DNA of 64,000 bases from Blastocystis hominis (Eukaryota > Sar > Bigyra > Opalinata > Blastocystidae), in assembly GCF_000151665.1 (NCBI RefSeq), contig NW_013171868.1, positions 565,155 to 629,154 on the forward strand, written 5' to 3'. Position numbers and translations under genes: made by a program. This document shows positions 54,101-64,000 of this stretch, piece after piece. Each line of letters begins with the position of its first letter. Position 1 is the stretch's first letter. The notes beneath the pieces were generated by a model that was not told the origin of the DNA, searched no databases, and worked only from the letters and a program-made list of their open reading frames with translations.

Positions 54101-56118
54101 CCAGCAAACTGACGGGAGGAACTTCATCGTTTGTAATCACATTGAGTGTAGCATTGTGTACAAACGGAAAGGGACTCATCACAATGACTGTTCGAACTGA
54201 TTATTATCCAGAACGAAGTCATTACAATTTGTATTCAGGCAAAGAAATGGTTGGAGAGCCGATTTCGACTTCCGATACATTAGGACAAACGAATACTTTA
54301 GTCTATTTCGATTTCTGTTTAGCAGATGGTTTGTACACAATGGAAATTGTGACAGAAAGCAACATGGGGATGGCGACTCCAGCAGGTTATATGCTTTCTG
54401 TGGATGTTGGAACCTTCCGATTGGAAATGCAACAAGTCCCTGCAGGAACAAGTCCCATTCGAACATTACTTCAATTCTCGTCTTCTATTCCGTTCCAAAA
54501 CGAATTTACAGAATGGTCTGTTTCCAAACAATTTGTGAGTTCGGATTGGACTTCGGTGGATTTCCAAGACTCGAATTGGGAACAATTGAAAGCTGGAGAA
54601 ATCGGAACTGGTTCTGGACTTACGGTCTATTTGCGTCGTCATTTCTCGGTTCCTTCGTTAGAAGATTATCAAGTGATGAATGTGATGGTGAAATATGGAG
54701 GTGGATTGATTGCCTATGTGAATGGAAAGAGAGTGGCTCGATTCAATCTGCCTGATATAGTTGATGACTTAACACCTGCTCCCGAGGCTCATGATTCATC
54801 GATTGCAGTATTCTTCCATGTGATTCTTCCGTTTGTCAAAGCAACATTGGAGAATAATGTGATTGCGATCGAACTACATCAGGCGGTTGACACTTCTTCG
54901 TCAGTTCCGTTCGATTTCTATGCGACGGGAACATTTGGAGTGAGTAATTGTTCTGTGCTTCGTGATTCGTTCCTGTCAATTACTGGACCTTCTGAATATT
55001 CTGGAGATGTCATGAATTTCTTCGATATGTCACCAATGACCTATGCAACACTCTATTCTTCCTATGAAATCGATTTTGCTTGGAAAAGTCAAAACCTGGA
55101 AGGAATGTCCTACAATGCGATGGCTGTATACACAAATAATGATGTAGACAAATGGTCGTTCTCTATTTATGGAAGATTTGGAAATGAGAATTATACGACC
55201 ATTGCCGAAATCAAAGACTTCAATACAACTTCTAAAACTCGAGGAGTAATTTCCGTTCCAGTGGGAGTAGCGAGATTCCCAAATATAGTTTTGGAAACAG
55301 ATGCTTTGAGAACCTATTCCTTATCTCTTGTGGAAATGATGTTTATGTATTGTAAAGCATCGGGTGCGATTTGTGAAGGTATTGGCGATTTCCCGACTGT
55401 AGCCGAAGGTCAGATTTCGCCTTCTCTGTGTGATGAAGGATTTGATGGATATGCTTATCGAGTTTGTGAGAATGGAGTATTGTCCGAAGTGAAAATGGAC
55501 AAGTGTATTTACAAAGTTCCTCAGAATATCGAGTATTCAGCCACACGATTTGAATTTGTTCGGGATGTATTTGCAACGACAGGAGTTCCGACATTTGCGA
55601 ATCGAATCACAGAATGGTATTTAGCTTCGGGTCAGAAACTACCCGACGGATTAGAATTGAATAAAGAAACTGGAGAAATCAGTGGAACACCGGTTACTGT
55701 GACCAATTTAGAACTGATTCATGTATTTGGAAAGAATCCAAGTGGAGTAGCGAGTACAGAAATAACAATTAATGTTCGTGTTGGACGATGTATATCTGAA
55801 GGAATTTGGCAATCAACGGAAGTGGATTCAATCGCGATTTATGATTGTGCTCTACAAGGAGCTTATGTCGGAACTCAGAAACGAGCCTGTGTGCTTGGAG
55901 AGAATGATGGAGAATGGCGTAGTGCAACGGGATTCTGTATTTCCATTGCTTCATTAGTAGTTGTGATCGTTTTTGTAATAATAGTCATTTTAATTGTGGT
56001 TCTTCTGGTAATTCGTAATTTACGGAGAGTGAAATCGGTAAGAGGCACAAAGAATGAAAAGAAGGGAAATGGAAAGAAGGTGAAGAAACCAGCAACGACC
56101 AAAACAGTAAAGGTTTAA
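51181..56118 (+). CDS. Giant type I membrane protein with three repeated ectodomain units
   Basis: The ATG at 51181 and one 30-nt intron (51209-51238) form a signal peptide (MRVTVLLYMVLTISIHAITC); the rest is a single exon, in total about 1635 residues. Three modules of about 480-500 residues repeat the same order. First is a jelly-roll-like segment (G-x-V-P-A-N-W...W; YRHGIVAYINGLEIYRDN, YRYGMIIMLNGQEVFRNA, YGGGLIAYVNGKRVARF). An F5/8C-like stretch follows, then a putative Ig (He_PIG) motif (LPTGLELNSATCTISG, LPEGITIDSMTGMISG, LPDGLELNKETGEISG near residues 447, 934, 1477). A membrane helix (ASLVVVIVFVIIVILIVVLLVI) and a Lys-rich cytosolic tail end the protein. Probable surface adhesion or carbohydrate-binding receptor. 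Confidence 0.85.
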
Positions 56119-56349
56119 ACTGTTAGACTTTGAATATTAAGTTTGTTTCAATCAAATATGGAATGTAGAGCAATCGAAAAATTGAATACAGTAATGATAC
56201 AAGAATCGATAGTATCGATGTTCTGGTTGAAAAAGTAAAAAATGAAAAGAATAATCACAACTAATGTTTACACATTGAAGAGAATTCTCAATATCGAGAT
56301 GATCTGAGTGACAGAGAAAATAACAACACGCAATAAAATTCATTGACCT

Positions 56350-57015
56350 GCAGGAGATTTTGAGCGGGTTGTTCACCGCCTGTTATGTCAATACCTTATG
56401 GCCTTAGACTTCTTACCACTAGCCGACCTCCGGGGTCTGCTTGCTATTCCTATATGCCACATACCATACAGAGTGAGCCGCTCATAGTAAGTTCTTTGCA
56501 AGAATCTTGCTACTTCCTCACAACCAACCAACTCACCTTCCTCACCAAAAGACTTTCCATGACCAATACCTGGTGCCTGGATTTTATCACAATCCTTCCT
56601 TCCTTCCCAAGGTTCTCCCAACCATGATTCTCCCCAGACGAGATACACAAAGAGAACCAATTCCATGTCCTCTCTTGTAGTAGTCGTAGACGCTTTCGGT
56701 TCGACGGGTCCAAGACAATCCTCCTACTGTCAGTCCATCTTGATCTTGTCCTTGTTCCAGTCTTGTCCTTGTTCCAATCTTGTCCTTGTCCGAAGTCTTG
56801 TCCGAAGATAAATCCTTGTCCTTGTCTGAGCACTTGGCCGCCATCTTGAAAAACTCGTCGATTCCAGACTGTCTATTCTTCTTCCTACCCGGTACCTGTG
56901 GCAAAGAGCTCACCTTAACCGGCGCCGAAAAGCTAGTTGGTGGGTGTGATAGCGACACAACTAACTGTTCCCTCTTAGGTACGCCCCCAGGCGTCGAAAC
57001 TCTCCCGCTCTCTAC
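56350..57015 (-). other. Probable 3' region of the retrotransposon
   Basis: Minus-strand sequence after the element's main ORF. It contains an open frame (56587-56958) with tandem G-T-R-T-R / D-K-T-S-D-K-D-K repeats from a 16-18 bp unit (GGAACAAGGACAAGA-like). No poly(A) tail or target-site duplication was found, so the right end of transcription is not fixed. Confidence 0.45.
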
Positions 57016-60000
57016 TTAATCTCCCCTTGCAGGTCCAACACTAAGATCCGACTTTGTCCCTCCGCGTCTCGGACTTATGTCCTTCTCTAACACTCGTGTC
57101 AACCTACTAGCTGCCTCTGAGTCGTTCGGACTATCGGGCAGAGGTAGGGCATCCCTCTTCACAGATTTCTTCTTCACTCCCTGTACTTCTGCTTTGTGGG
57201 TCGACACATCATCCAATCCGAGAACCATCCGGATCAGGGGCTCCACGTCACGCTCCTCGCCCAACGTGAGCCTCTCTCTGATCCTCCGGACCAAAGCCAA
57301 TCTTTCTTTCATATATCTCCGGCATTTGAAGAGGAAGTGCTCTAGGGTCTCCTTCTCGCACTCTCCACAGCAAGGACACTTGCACCCTTCTGGCCCCTCT
57401 AGCTTAGGGTAGCGCGTCTCCACACAACACCAGCTCCCACAGCGCATTTCCAGGATTACCTGACACCCTCTAGCCAACTCCGGATGCCTGAACCACAAGT
57501 CCAGGTAGCGCCGGTTGATGGCTCGTCCTCTTGTCAAGTACGTCCTCAGAAACTGCGCAGTGCTCTCCTGCAGCTGGCGTATCCAAAGGCGTGGAATCAT
57601 CCTCCGTACCAGATCTCTGGCCGAAAAAGGATTTCCGTTTCGTGGCTCTCCACCCCACATCTCGAATGCCATCTGGACATGGCACTTCCGCCTCTCATCT
57701 AGCCACCGCGCCGGAACCTCCTTACCGCATGCCAGGTGATCATCGATGATTCCTCTACCTACCATCTGCAGCACTTCCTGTGCTATCCTCTCCGTCGTCT
57801 TCAGGTAGGTGTTCTTCGTTGACCACCATTCCAGCCTACTATCTATGAGATCGCCCAACGTGCGACTCAACCACCTCCCCTTCCACATGCATCGCAATCG
57901 CTTTGACACCAGAATAGGATACACCGGAGGCATATCCAACTCCAGTTCCAACGATGGAATGCATGTGGAAAACTTCCCGGTGGCTTGTAGGATGTAATTG
58001 AGACCTTTGTTTAGCACATTTTGTACCTTCTGTGCCTCCTCCTTGTTTCCGCCCCATACTTCTGCTCCATAGAGCCCAGAGGTCAGCACTACACTCTGAA
58101 GTACTTTGACTCTTAACTGTGCCGGAATTCTGTAGTTGCATAGGAATCGCTTTTGGCTACCTAGGAGCATCTCCATCCTCCCAATTCTCGCATCCATCAT
58201 ATCCGTCCTGTCCAGTTTGGGGGTGATCTTCACTCCTAAGTAGGTATATTCCTCAACTACCGCTATCGGTTCTCCTTGGAGAATCCATTCTCTTCCTACA
58301 TAGTTTGCGTTCTCCTCGGCAGTACCAAATAGCATCACACCACATTTGGCATGCCCCACAGACATCTCCCATGTATTCGCCCACTCCGAGACATGATCCA
58401 GCAACTTCTGCAATCTGTCTGCCGTCCTCGCAAATACCACGATGTCATCCGCAAACATCAAACCCTCAACCTTGGGTTCCCAAGAGAATAGTCTCTTCTT
58501 CGGTTTAGGGAGGATATCGTTAATGAAGATCGAGAACAATATCGGAGATAGTGGACAGCCTTGACGTAGACCTCTCTCTAAGGGTACTTTCGGGGATCGC
58601 AATTGACCCACTCGTACGCTTATGTAAGATCGGTCATACAGGGTTCGGATAAAATTGTACGTTTTACCCGATATCCCGTAAGCTCGTAACTTATACAACA
58701 GTGCTTCATGGGGGACCGTATCGTACGCCTTCTTAAAATCGATAAAGCATGCAAATGCCTGCAACTCGTCTTCCGGCAGCCTTATTCGATTTTTCACCGC
58801 TCGCGCTTCGATAGTCCATCGTTGTATAATCTCGATCAAAGCTCCGACCTGCCCTACACACTCCTGTTCTGGACGGAAACCCGCCTGGGCATCCGACAGG
58901 AAGTGCTCCTTCTCAAAGACGGAGCTGATACGACAAGCTATCACTGCCGCCACGATCTTCACGCACACAGGCATCAAACTGATACCTCTGTAATTGTTCA
59001 TGTCCGTCAAATCTCCCTTTTTCGGTACCGAAACTACCGTAGAAGTCATCAAGTCCTCTGGTATGTTCCCATGGAAGATGGCATTCAGTACTCTCAGCAA
59101 TATGTACGCTAGTCCTCGATCTCCTCGAGGCCACTTATTTCGCGTTATTGCCTTGTACACTTCTCCTGGAATACCATCTATACCCGAGGCCTTCCCGTTT
59201 GCCATCGTCTTCACTACTTCTCGAACCTCCTTCCAGGATATGTCTTTATTCCAGTACTCTTCGCTCCCGCACATACCCTGGTTTTGAGGCTTGTTCACCT
59301 CAAACTTCTCCCAGTATCCGAGATCCTTGCTATGGCCATTTCCCTTTGACCCTAGCTTCCTGTAGTGTTCAGCCCATAAGTCAGCCACTTCGTGCTCATC
59401 GGTACACAGCCTACCACTTGCAGGATCCTTTATCACCATCGCCTTCCTGCTCTTCTCCTCGTTCAGCTGTTTCCCTATCCATTGCCACAGTCTGCGGCTA
59501 TCGTTCCGGAGTTGGGATTCTATACCGCTATGAATCGCACGTATCTTCTCTTCTTCCTTGTACTGCTTTATGGCTCTCTGGCACTTCTTCATCAGGGCTC
59601 TCTCTTCCTGCGATAGTTCCTCTCCTCTGTGTCTCTTCTTCAGTAAATTCCGTCTCTTCTCCGCCAATCTCTTTATCTTCCTCGGAAACGGCTTCTTTAC
59701 TCTTTTACCAGGTTTGGGCGTTCGGACCATTCCTTTCTGCTCCAGCGAGTCTTTCAATTCCACTAGGAATCGAGACACAGCCTCGCTACTCTCGCCCTCT
59801 ATCAACCCCTGGTACCGGCTGATGTCAAACTTGGAGTCATCCAAATCATCCTCCAAGCGTCGGAGTACTGCAAATCGGTTCACGCTTTTGTACACCGGAC
59901 CTGAAGTCTTCTGCACAAAACTCAGAGTTGCAGATAATCCATTATGATCTGAGATTTTCGAATCCACTACCGAGACTTGGCTACACTTTGCTTTCCCTCC

Positions 60001-62514
60001 AATCGAATGTAAAATATAGTCGATAACGCTTGCACTCCTTCCTCTCTTGAAGGTTACTTCTCCTCTCCCCATTGGAGCTACCTCCACGGGGATCTGCTGG
60101 CCTCGAATCCAGTTCTTCACCTCCGAGGGAGTCATGTTGAAGTCTCCCATTACCACCAAATTCACATTCTTCCTATCTCCCGCGTAACCCATTATCTTCT
60201 TCTTCAGATCTTCTTTCACCGCTTCCTTCTTCCCCCCAGCATTCGCTGTAGGGATGTACACGTTGCAGATCACAAGCTTCTTCTCGCCTCGGCCACATCG
60301 AATCCAGATCATATTCTCTGTGATTTCGAGCACCTCGGGAAACATGTCTCTCTGAACGATCGTCGCTATTCCCAGGTTTCCTTTCACCAGCTTCTTCGGC
60401 CGGTGTTCGAAAACCACACAGCCCGGAACTTTCCAAACTTCATCACGTTCCGTCCGTTTCGTCTCCTGTAGCGCCAATACGTTCGCACCCACCTCATTCA
60501 TGTAGTTCAGGATTTCGATCTTCTTCTTCTTCTTCACTGTCCCTACATTATGGGTTGCCACGCCGTACACCAGTCTCCTGTCAAATTGGTATTTCTTCCC
60601 CTTTGGTCGCCGGGGATTCTGGAGAAACACTCTCACTCTGAATCCCATATGGTTCCCAAGCACCGAGAAAGGGGTCACAAACTTATCGTTCGTGATTCCC
60701 TTCCCAGTCACTTTGAAGAAGCGCTCTTGGCCAATTTTGCGGAGAATTGTCACTCGGACGTCCTGCACTATCGATTCCAGTTCGCACACTTCCACCAACC
60801 GGTATATCAACTTGTACACCAGTTTCACGTTGCCCTCTAGCAATCCATAGATTCTCAGGTGTTCGCCCTTCCTCGGTTCACACACTACTTCCTGCGTCGT
60901 ATCCGAGTCTTTACGGCCTTCCTCGTTTCCTTTCTCTTCTTTCTTCGGTTTTCCTCTTCTACCTCGTCTCGACTTCTTCTTATTCTTCTTCTCTTCTTCT
61001 ATCTCCGCTACCGTCTCCTTTGCCTTCTTAATGGCTGCCTCTAGATAGCGGTCGTCTTCCAGCGAGGTATTCTCTACCGATATCTCCTTCGCATCTTGCT
61101 CTTCCTTCACAGATATCTGCTTCTCTGATTCTTTCTCAGGCTCTGCCAAAAGTTCCTCTTTGCTCGGACCTTCGTTTCTTACCTCCCTCTCCCCTTCCAC
61201 ACATTCCTTCTGGGGAGGAACTGCCAAACCATCTGCATCGATGTTTATCCGGTAAGACTCCACAAGTCCGCGGTCTTCCATAGACCAAACCTCAGGACCT
61301 TCCGAACCTTCTCGCCATCTCTCAATCTCCTCCTTCTCTACATCACTCTCAGGTTCGCTTTCCTCTGCCTGCGGTAAGCACTTCCTCTCGGGCACTCGGA
61401 CCATCATATCCTCGTCCCAACTTTGGCTTCGCCTGTGCCACTTCACTTCAGGTCTGTGTACTTCGTCTCCTCTGTTGTGCAATACTTTACTCTCTCCCTC
61501 TCTACCGAGGGTCTTCATCGTCATCTCTTCTTGCAAGGGTTTCTCCTCCTCCTCCTCCTCACTCTCTTCTTGATCCACCTGGACATTCACTTTCACAGGT
61601 GTGACCACTCTGCAGTGTGAATTGGGGATAGTATCTCGTCTCGGTGAATGTTCTCGCGTTGAGGCGTTACTATAGTGAGATCTCTCACTCTCGGGGCTCG
61701 AGGGTCTCCAGCCACCCAGAGGGCTGTTCTTCCTTTCCTCCATCTCGAGCCATCCATCAACACTATCCGTCACCGAGTTCTCCATTGTGGAGTCACTCCA
61801 ATATCCATTCTCGTTTTCATCCATCAAGACTTCCAGATACTCTTCTTTCGGCCAATCCATGGGTGTCGTAGAAGGAGAGGACACTTCACTGCTACTCTCC
61901 TCCTCCTCCTTCCTGTCCCAACTCTGCCTTCCTTCCTCTGAGTACCTCCTTGTCTCTTCCTCTTTAGGATATTCTTCGACCTCCCTTCCTTCGATACTCT
62001 CCTCACTCCATATCCTTCCGGGATTCTCTTGCTCCTTTGTTTCCATGGGGTGTTCCTTGGGTCCCGCTAGACACATCTTCTCTACCGGGATATGCCCCAC
62101 TTCCGTTTCTTCTTCCTTGGACATAGGTTTGTCACTCTTCGCATCACAGCTTTCTTCTATCGGGTCTGACGGTCTCACTGGCACCTCCATTCTCTCAAGC
62201 ACCTGGGGCGATTCTGTCTTCTGGGGTCCATTGGTTCCTTTGGTTCCATTGGGCACCTTGGTTCCCTTCGGCTCCTGTAGCCGTACTCTTCGAACCCTCT
62301 CTTCGGTCGTCCCTCGTGCTTCCTCTCGGTTCTTCTCTTCCTTCACGGTGCTATCGTCTCCCTTTCTCTCTGCCTGTGATTTCTTCTCCGATGCCTTCGC
62401 TTCTAGCTCAACCTCCTTCCTTCTCGCCTCTCCCTTCTTCTTTCTTCTTTCTTCTTCTTTCTTGGCTTCCAGAATTGGTTTCAGCTTCTTGTACTCTTCT
62501 CTAACCACTCTCAA
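57016..62514 (-). mobile_element. LINE-type non-LTR retrotransposon ORF2 (AP-endonuclease and reverse transcriptase)
   Basis: One uninterrupted 1832-codon frame, unlike the intron-rich host genes. Residues 1-630 are charged low-complexity sequence. An apurinic-endonuclease-type domain follows at about 650-870 (LALQETK, VVMGDFNM, SDHNGL). Reverse transcriptase is at about 1140-1400 with motif A (FIDFKKAYDTVPH), motif B (GLRQGCPLSPILF) and the FADD active site (near residue 1355). A C-terminal Cys/His cluster near 1715 (CCGECEKETLEHFLFKC) is of the zf-RVT kind. All key catalytic motifs are present, so the copy may be competent. The first codon is not ATG if read from 62514 (TTG); it overlaps the upstream ORF. 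Confidence 0.93.
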
Positions 62515-63130
62515 TCATTCTATATCGTACTCTACCCCGCCTCCTTCTCTCTGTCTTGGCTGGTACCATATCTCCTCCAAAAGTGGACATTTCCAACGAA
62601 TTCGAGTACTCCCATCGCATCCTGCAACTCTTTGAACCCTGTCCTCTCTCTTCCCAAAGATAAGAGAAAGCAGAAAAATCAGTGTTTAATTTCCCAGATG
62701 GGAAGGCAAATATACTGTCGGATCGAATTGGGCTCAATTTACTACAAATCGACCCCTCATCCACCAATTCAAGTGGTGTATCCAAATTCGCATTCTTATC
62801 CGACATTTCAGAATGAACCTTCTTATACGGCGGGACATTCTTCTGTTGGACCGTATTCGTCCTCTCCGATGAATCGCACTCTCGCTTCCTCTCCCTGTCA
62901 GTGCGGGACACCTTCAGGTCTTCTTTGTCATCACTGACTATCTTTTCCATACTATCTTCACTCATATATTCACTATTCATCGTCTTCTTCCCACTCATAC
63001 TTAAGCTGGCTTCATTCTTATTCGCGCACGATTCTTCTTTCACAGCCGCTTCAGAACTCAATATTCCTGTCGAATTTGAGTTTCCCAATGTCTTCTTTGC
63101 ATTCTCTTTCTTATTTCCTCTACACCACAC
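62501..63130 (-). CDS. Upstream ORF of the retrotransposon (ORF1 candidate)
   Basis: 209 codons, highly charged (Lys, Glu, Ser, Arg), with no recognised fold and no zinc knuckle. Its last 14 nt overlap the start of the large ORF in another frame (stop TAG at 62501-62503), as in bicistronic LINEs that use reinitiation or frameshifting. It may connect upstream to a Lys-rich frame at 63155-63418 through a 42-nt intron-like gap, or these could be separate degraded pieces. Confidence 0.5.
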   Translation of the reverse strand: MWCRGNKKENAKKTLGNSNSTGILSSEAAVKEESCANKNEASLSMSGKKTMNSEYMSEDSMEKIVSDDKEDLKVSRTDRERKRECDSSERTNTVQQKNVPPYKKVHSEMSDKNANLDTPLELVDEGSICSKLSPIRSDSIFAFPSGKLNTDFSAFSYLWEERGQGSKSCRMRWEYSNSLEMSTFGGDMVPAKTERRRRGRVRYRMIESG

Positions 63131-63154
63131 AAAATTGAAAAATCGAAAAATCGT

Positions 63155-63418
63155 TTACCACACATAGGGAGAATCAACATTTTGCTCCAAACAACTTGTG
63201 ATTACTATACTGCTCTTGCTCTCTTTCTCCTTCTCCTTCTTCACTTCCTCACATGGCAGCTCACAATCCTTCTTCTCTTCCAGCAAACTCCACTCTACCT
63301 TTGTTGAAGGCGAAACCTCTTTTGGTTCAATCGGCTTGACCTCCTCTTCCAAACGCATTCTTTTACTCTCCGTGTGTCGCAACACCACTTCTTCCTTTTC
63401 ATTTCCAGGTCTCTTCAC
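63155..63418 (-). CDS. Lys/Glu-rich frame upstream of the retrotransposon ORFs
   Basis: 87 codons starting MKRPGNEKEEVVLRH, rich in Lys, Glu and Ser like the 209-codon frame downstream. Similar Lys/Arg/Ser-rich frames continue further upstream (about 63580-63770). These could be the 5' part of the element or a host gene into which it inserted. No function can be assigned. Confidence 0.35.
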   Translation of the reverse strand: MKRPGNEKEEVVLRHTESKRMRLEEEVKPIEPKEVSPSTKVEWSLLEEKKDCELPCEEVKKEKEKESKSSIVITSCLEQNVDSPYVW

Positions 63419-64000
63419 ACGGTTCTCACTATTCTTCTCTTGCGTTTTTATCGGAGTTTTGCCGTGGCTGGGAGATTTCGTACCCGTCCTTCTTGATTTT
63501 GATTTTTGATTTTTAGAATGCTTCTTCTATATTTCTGCGTTCATTGGGATTATCTCAGGCTGTTTTCTCTCACTGTCCTCTCTCAACTTATTACAAGAGT
63601 TCTTCCATTCTTCTTCTCTCTTTATCCACCTATCTGCACAACTTCTTCTTTTAACCGATTATCTTCAGTACTTTCAACCGGTTCCTTCACAGACACCTCC
63701 ACCGAACTCTTCGTTGACGTCCTTCGGTTCTTCACTAACCTCTCATTCTTCCTAGACTGCGGATAACCAGTCTTCCTTGTGGATACACTTCATCAAGAAT
63801 CGTATACTTCTTCTCCAAGTACAATCAATATTCAACTCGTCTTGTCACGTGCTCTTGGAGGCGTTTCAACACCATCAATACGAGTTTTTCGGGTGTTATC
63901 ATTTCACCCAACAATAATGAATTCCCACCCCTGATTAACTAATTCAATCAATTCAATTGAATTCAATTCATGATATTTGTTGTGTGAAATACTAGTACTT
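63419..64000. other. Flank of the retrotransposon, unresolved
   Basis: Minus-strand Lys-rich open stretches at about 63580-63770, then AT-rich sequence with repeated GAATTCAATT near 63935-63975. I cannot tell the element's 5' untranslated region from host DNA. Confidence 0.35.

Noticed and set aside
59148-62635. Plus-strand Ser/Leu/Phe-rich frames opposite the LINE
   Set aside because: Shadows of the purine-rich retrotransposon coding strand.

Overview
The window is nuclear DNA from a very compact eukaryotic genome, and the best fit is the gut stramenopile Blastocystis. Three things point there. (1) Most genes are broken by introns of about 28-37 nt with GT...AG ends; in most genes whose exons I joined by hand the reading frame closes exactly. 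(2) The octamer TGTTTGTT, or a close variant, lies just past the end of most genes. (3) Several well-conserved genes (PRP4-type kinase, eIF6, eIF3j, probably a SUMO E1 subunit) have no encoded stop codon. Their frames run to a T (or TA) a few bases before that octamer, so poly(A) addition would complete UAA. Polyadenylation-completed stops are an established trait of Blastocystis nuclear genes. I cannot name the subtype.

Layout. 1-13.4 kb: ABCE1/RLI1 (minus, cut by the window edge), a MORN-like membrane protein, an SNM1-type metallo-beta-lactamase nuclease, propionyl-CoA carboxylase beta with a one-base frameshift, an AAAP amino-acid transporter convergent with kinetochore SPC25, TRAP-beta, an N-P-x-F repeat protein and VMA12. 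13.4-16.3 kb: tRNA-Leu, an EAF-like gene, PRP4 kinase and an AOS1/SAE1-like protein, all plus strand. 16.4-26.6 kb: a head-to-tail minus-strand run (V-ATPase c, eIF6, an unknown Cys-cluster protein, MON2, SMU1) with gaps down to 30-40 nt. 26.6-44.3 kb: tRNA-Trp, a small unknown protein, a Pro/Asn-rich protein, UDP-GlcNAc pyrophosphorylase convergent with the ER chaperone HYOU1/GRP170, a PCL-type cyclin, eIF3j divergent from a coiled-coil protein, eIF4G, tRNA-Gly and a large unidentified minus-strand helical protein. 45.5-56.2 kb: two very large secreted or surface proteins in sparse AT-rich DNA. One carries a catalytically dead papain-like domain with Thr/Pro/Glu mucin-like linkers; the other is a three-fold repeated ectodomain with a C-terminal membrane anchor. 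56.4-64 kb: a LINE-type retrotransposon with an intact 1832-codon endonuclease/reverse-transcriptase ORF.

The housekeeping genes cover translation (ABCE1, eIF6, eIF3j, eIF4G), splicing (PRP4, SMU1), secretion (TRAP-beta, MON2, HYOU1), V-ATPase (subunit c, assembly factor VMA12), mitosis (SPC25) and metabolism (PCCB, UAP1). Gene order looks like dense eukaryotic packing, not operons. The most unusual content is the missing stop codons, the adjacent giant surface-protein genes and the apparently intact retroelement.
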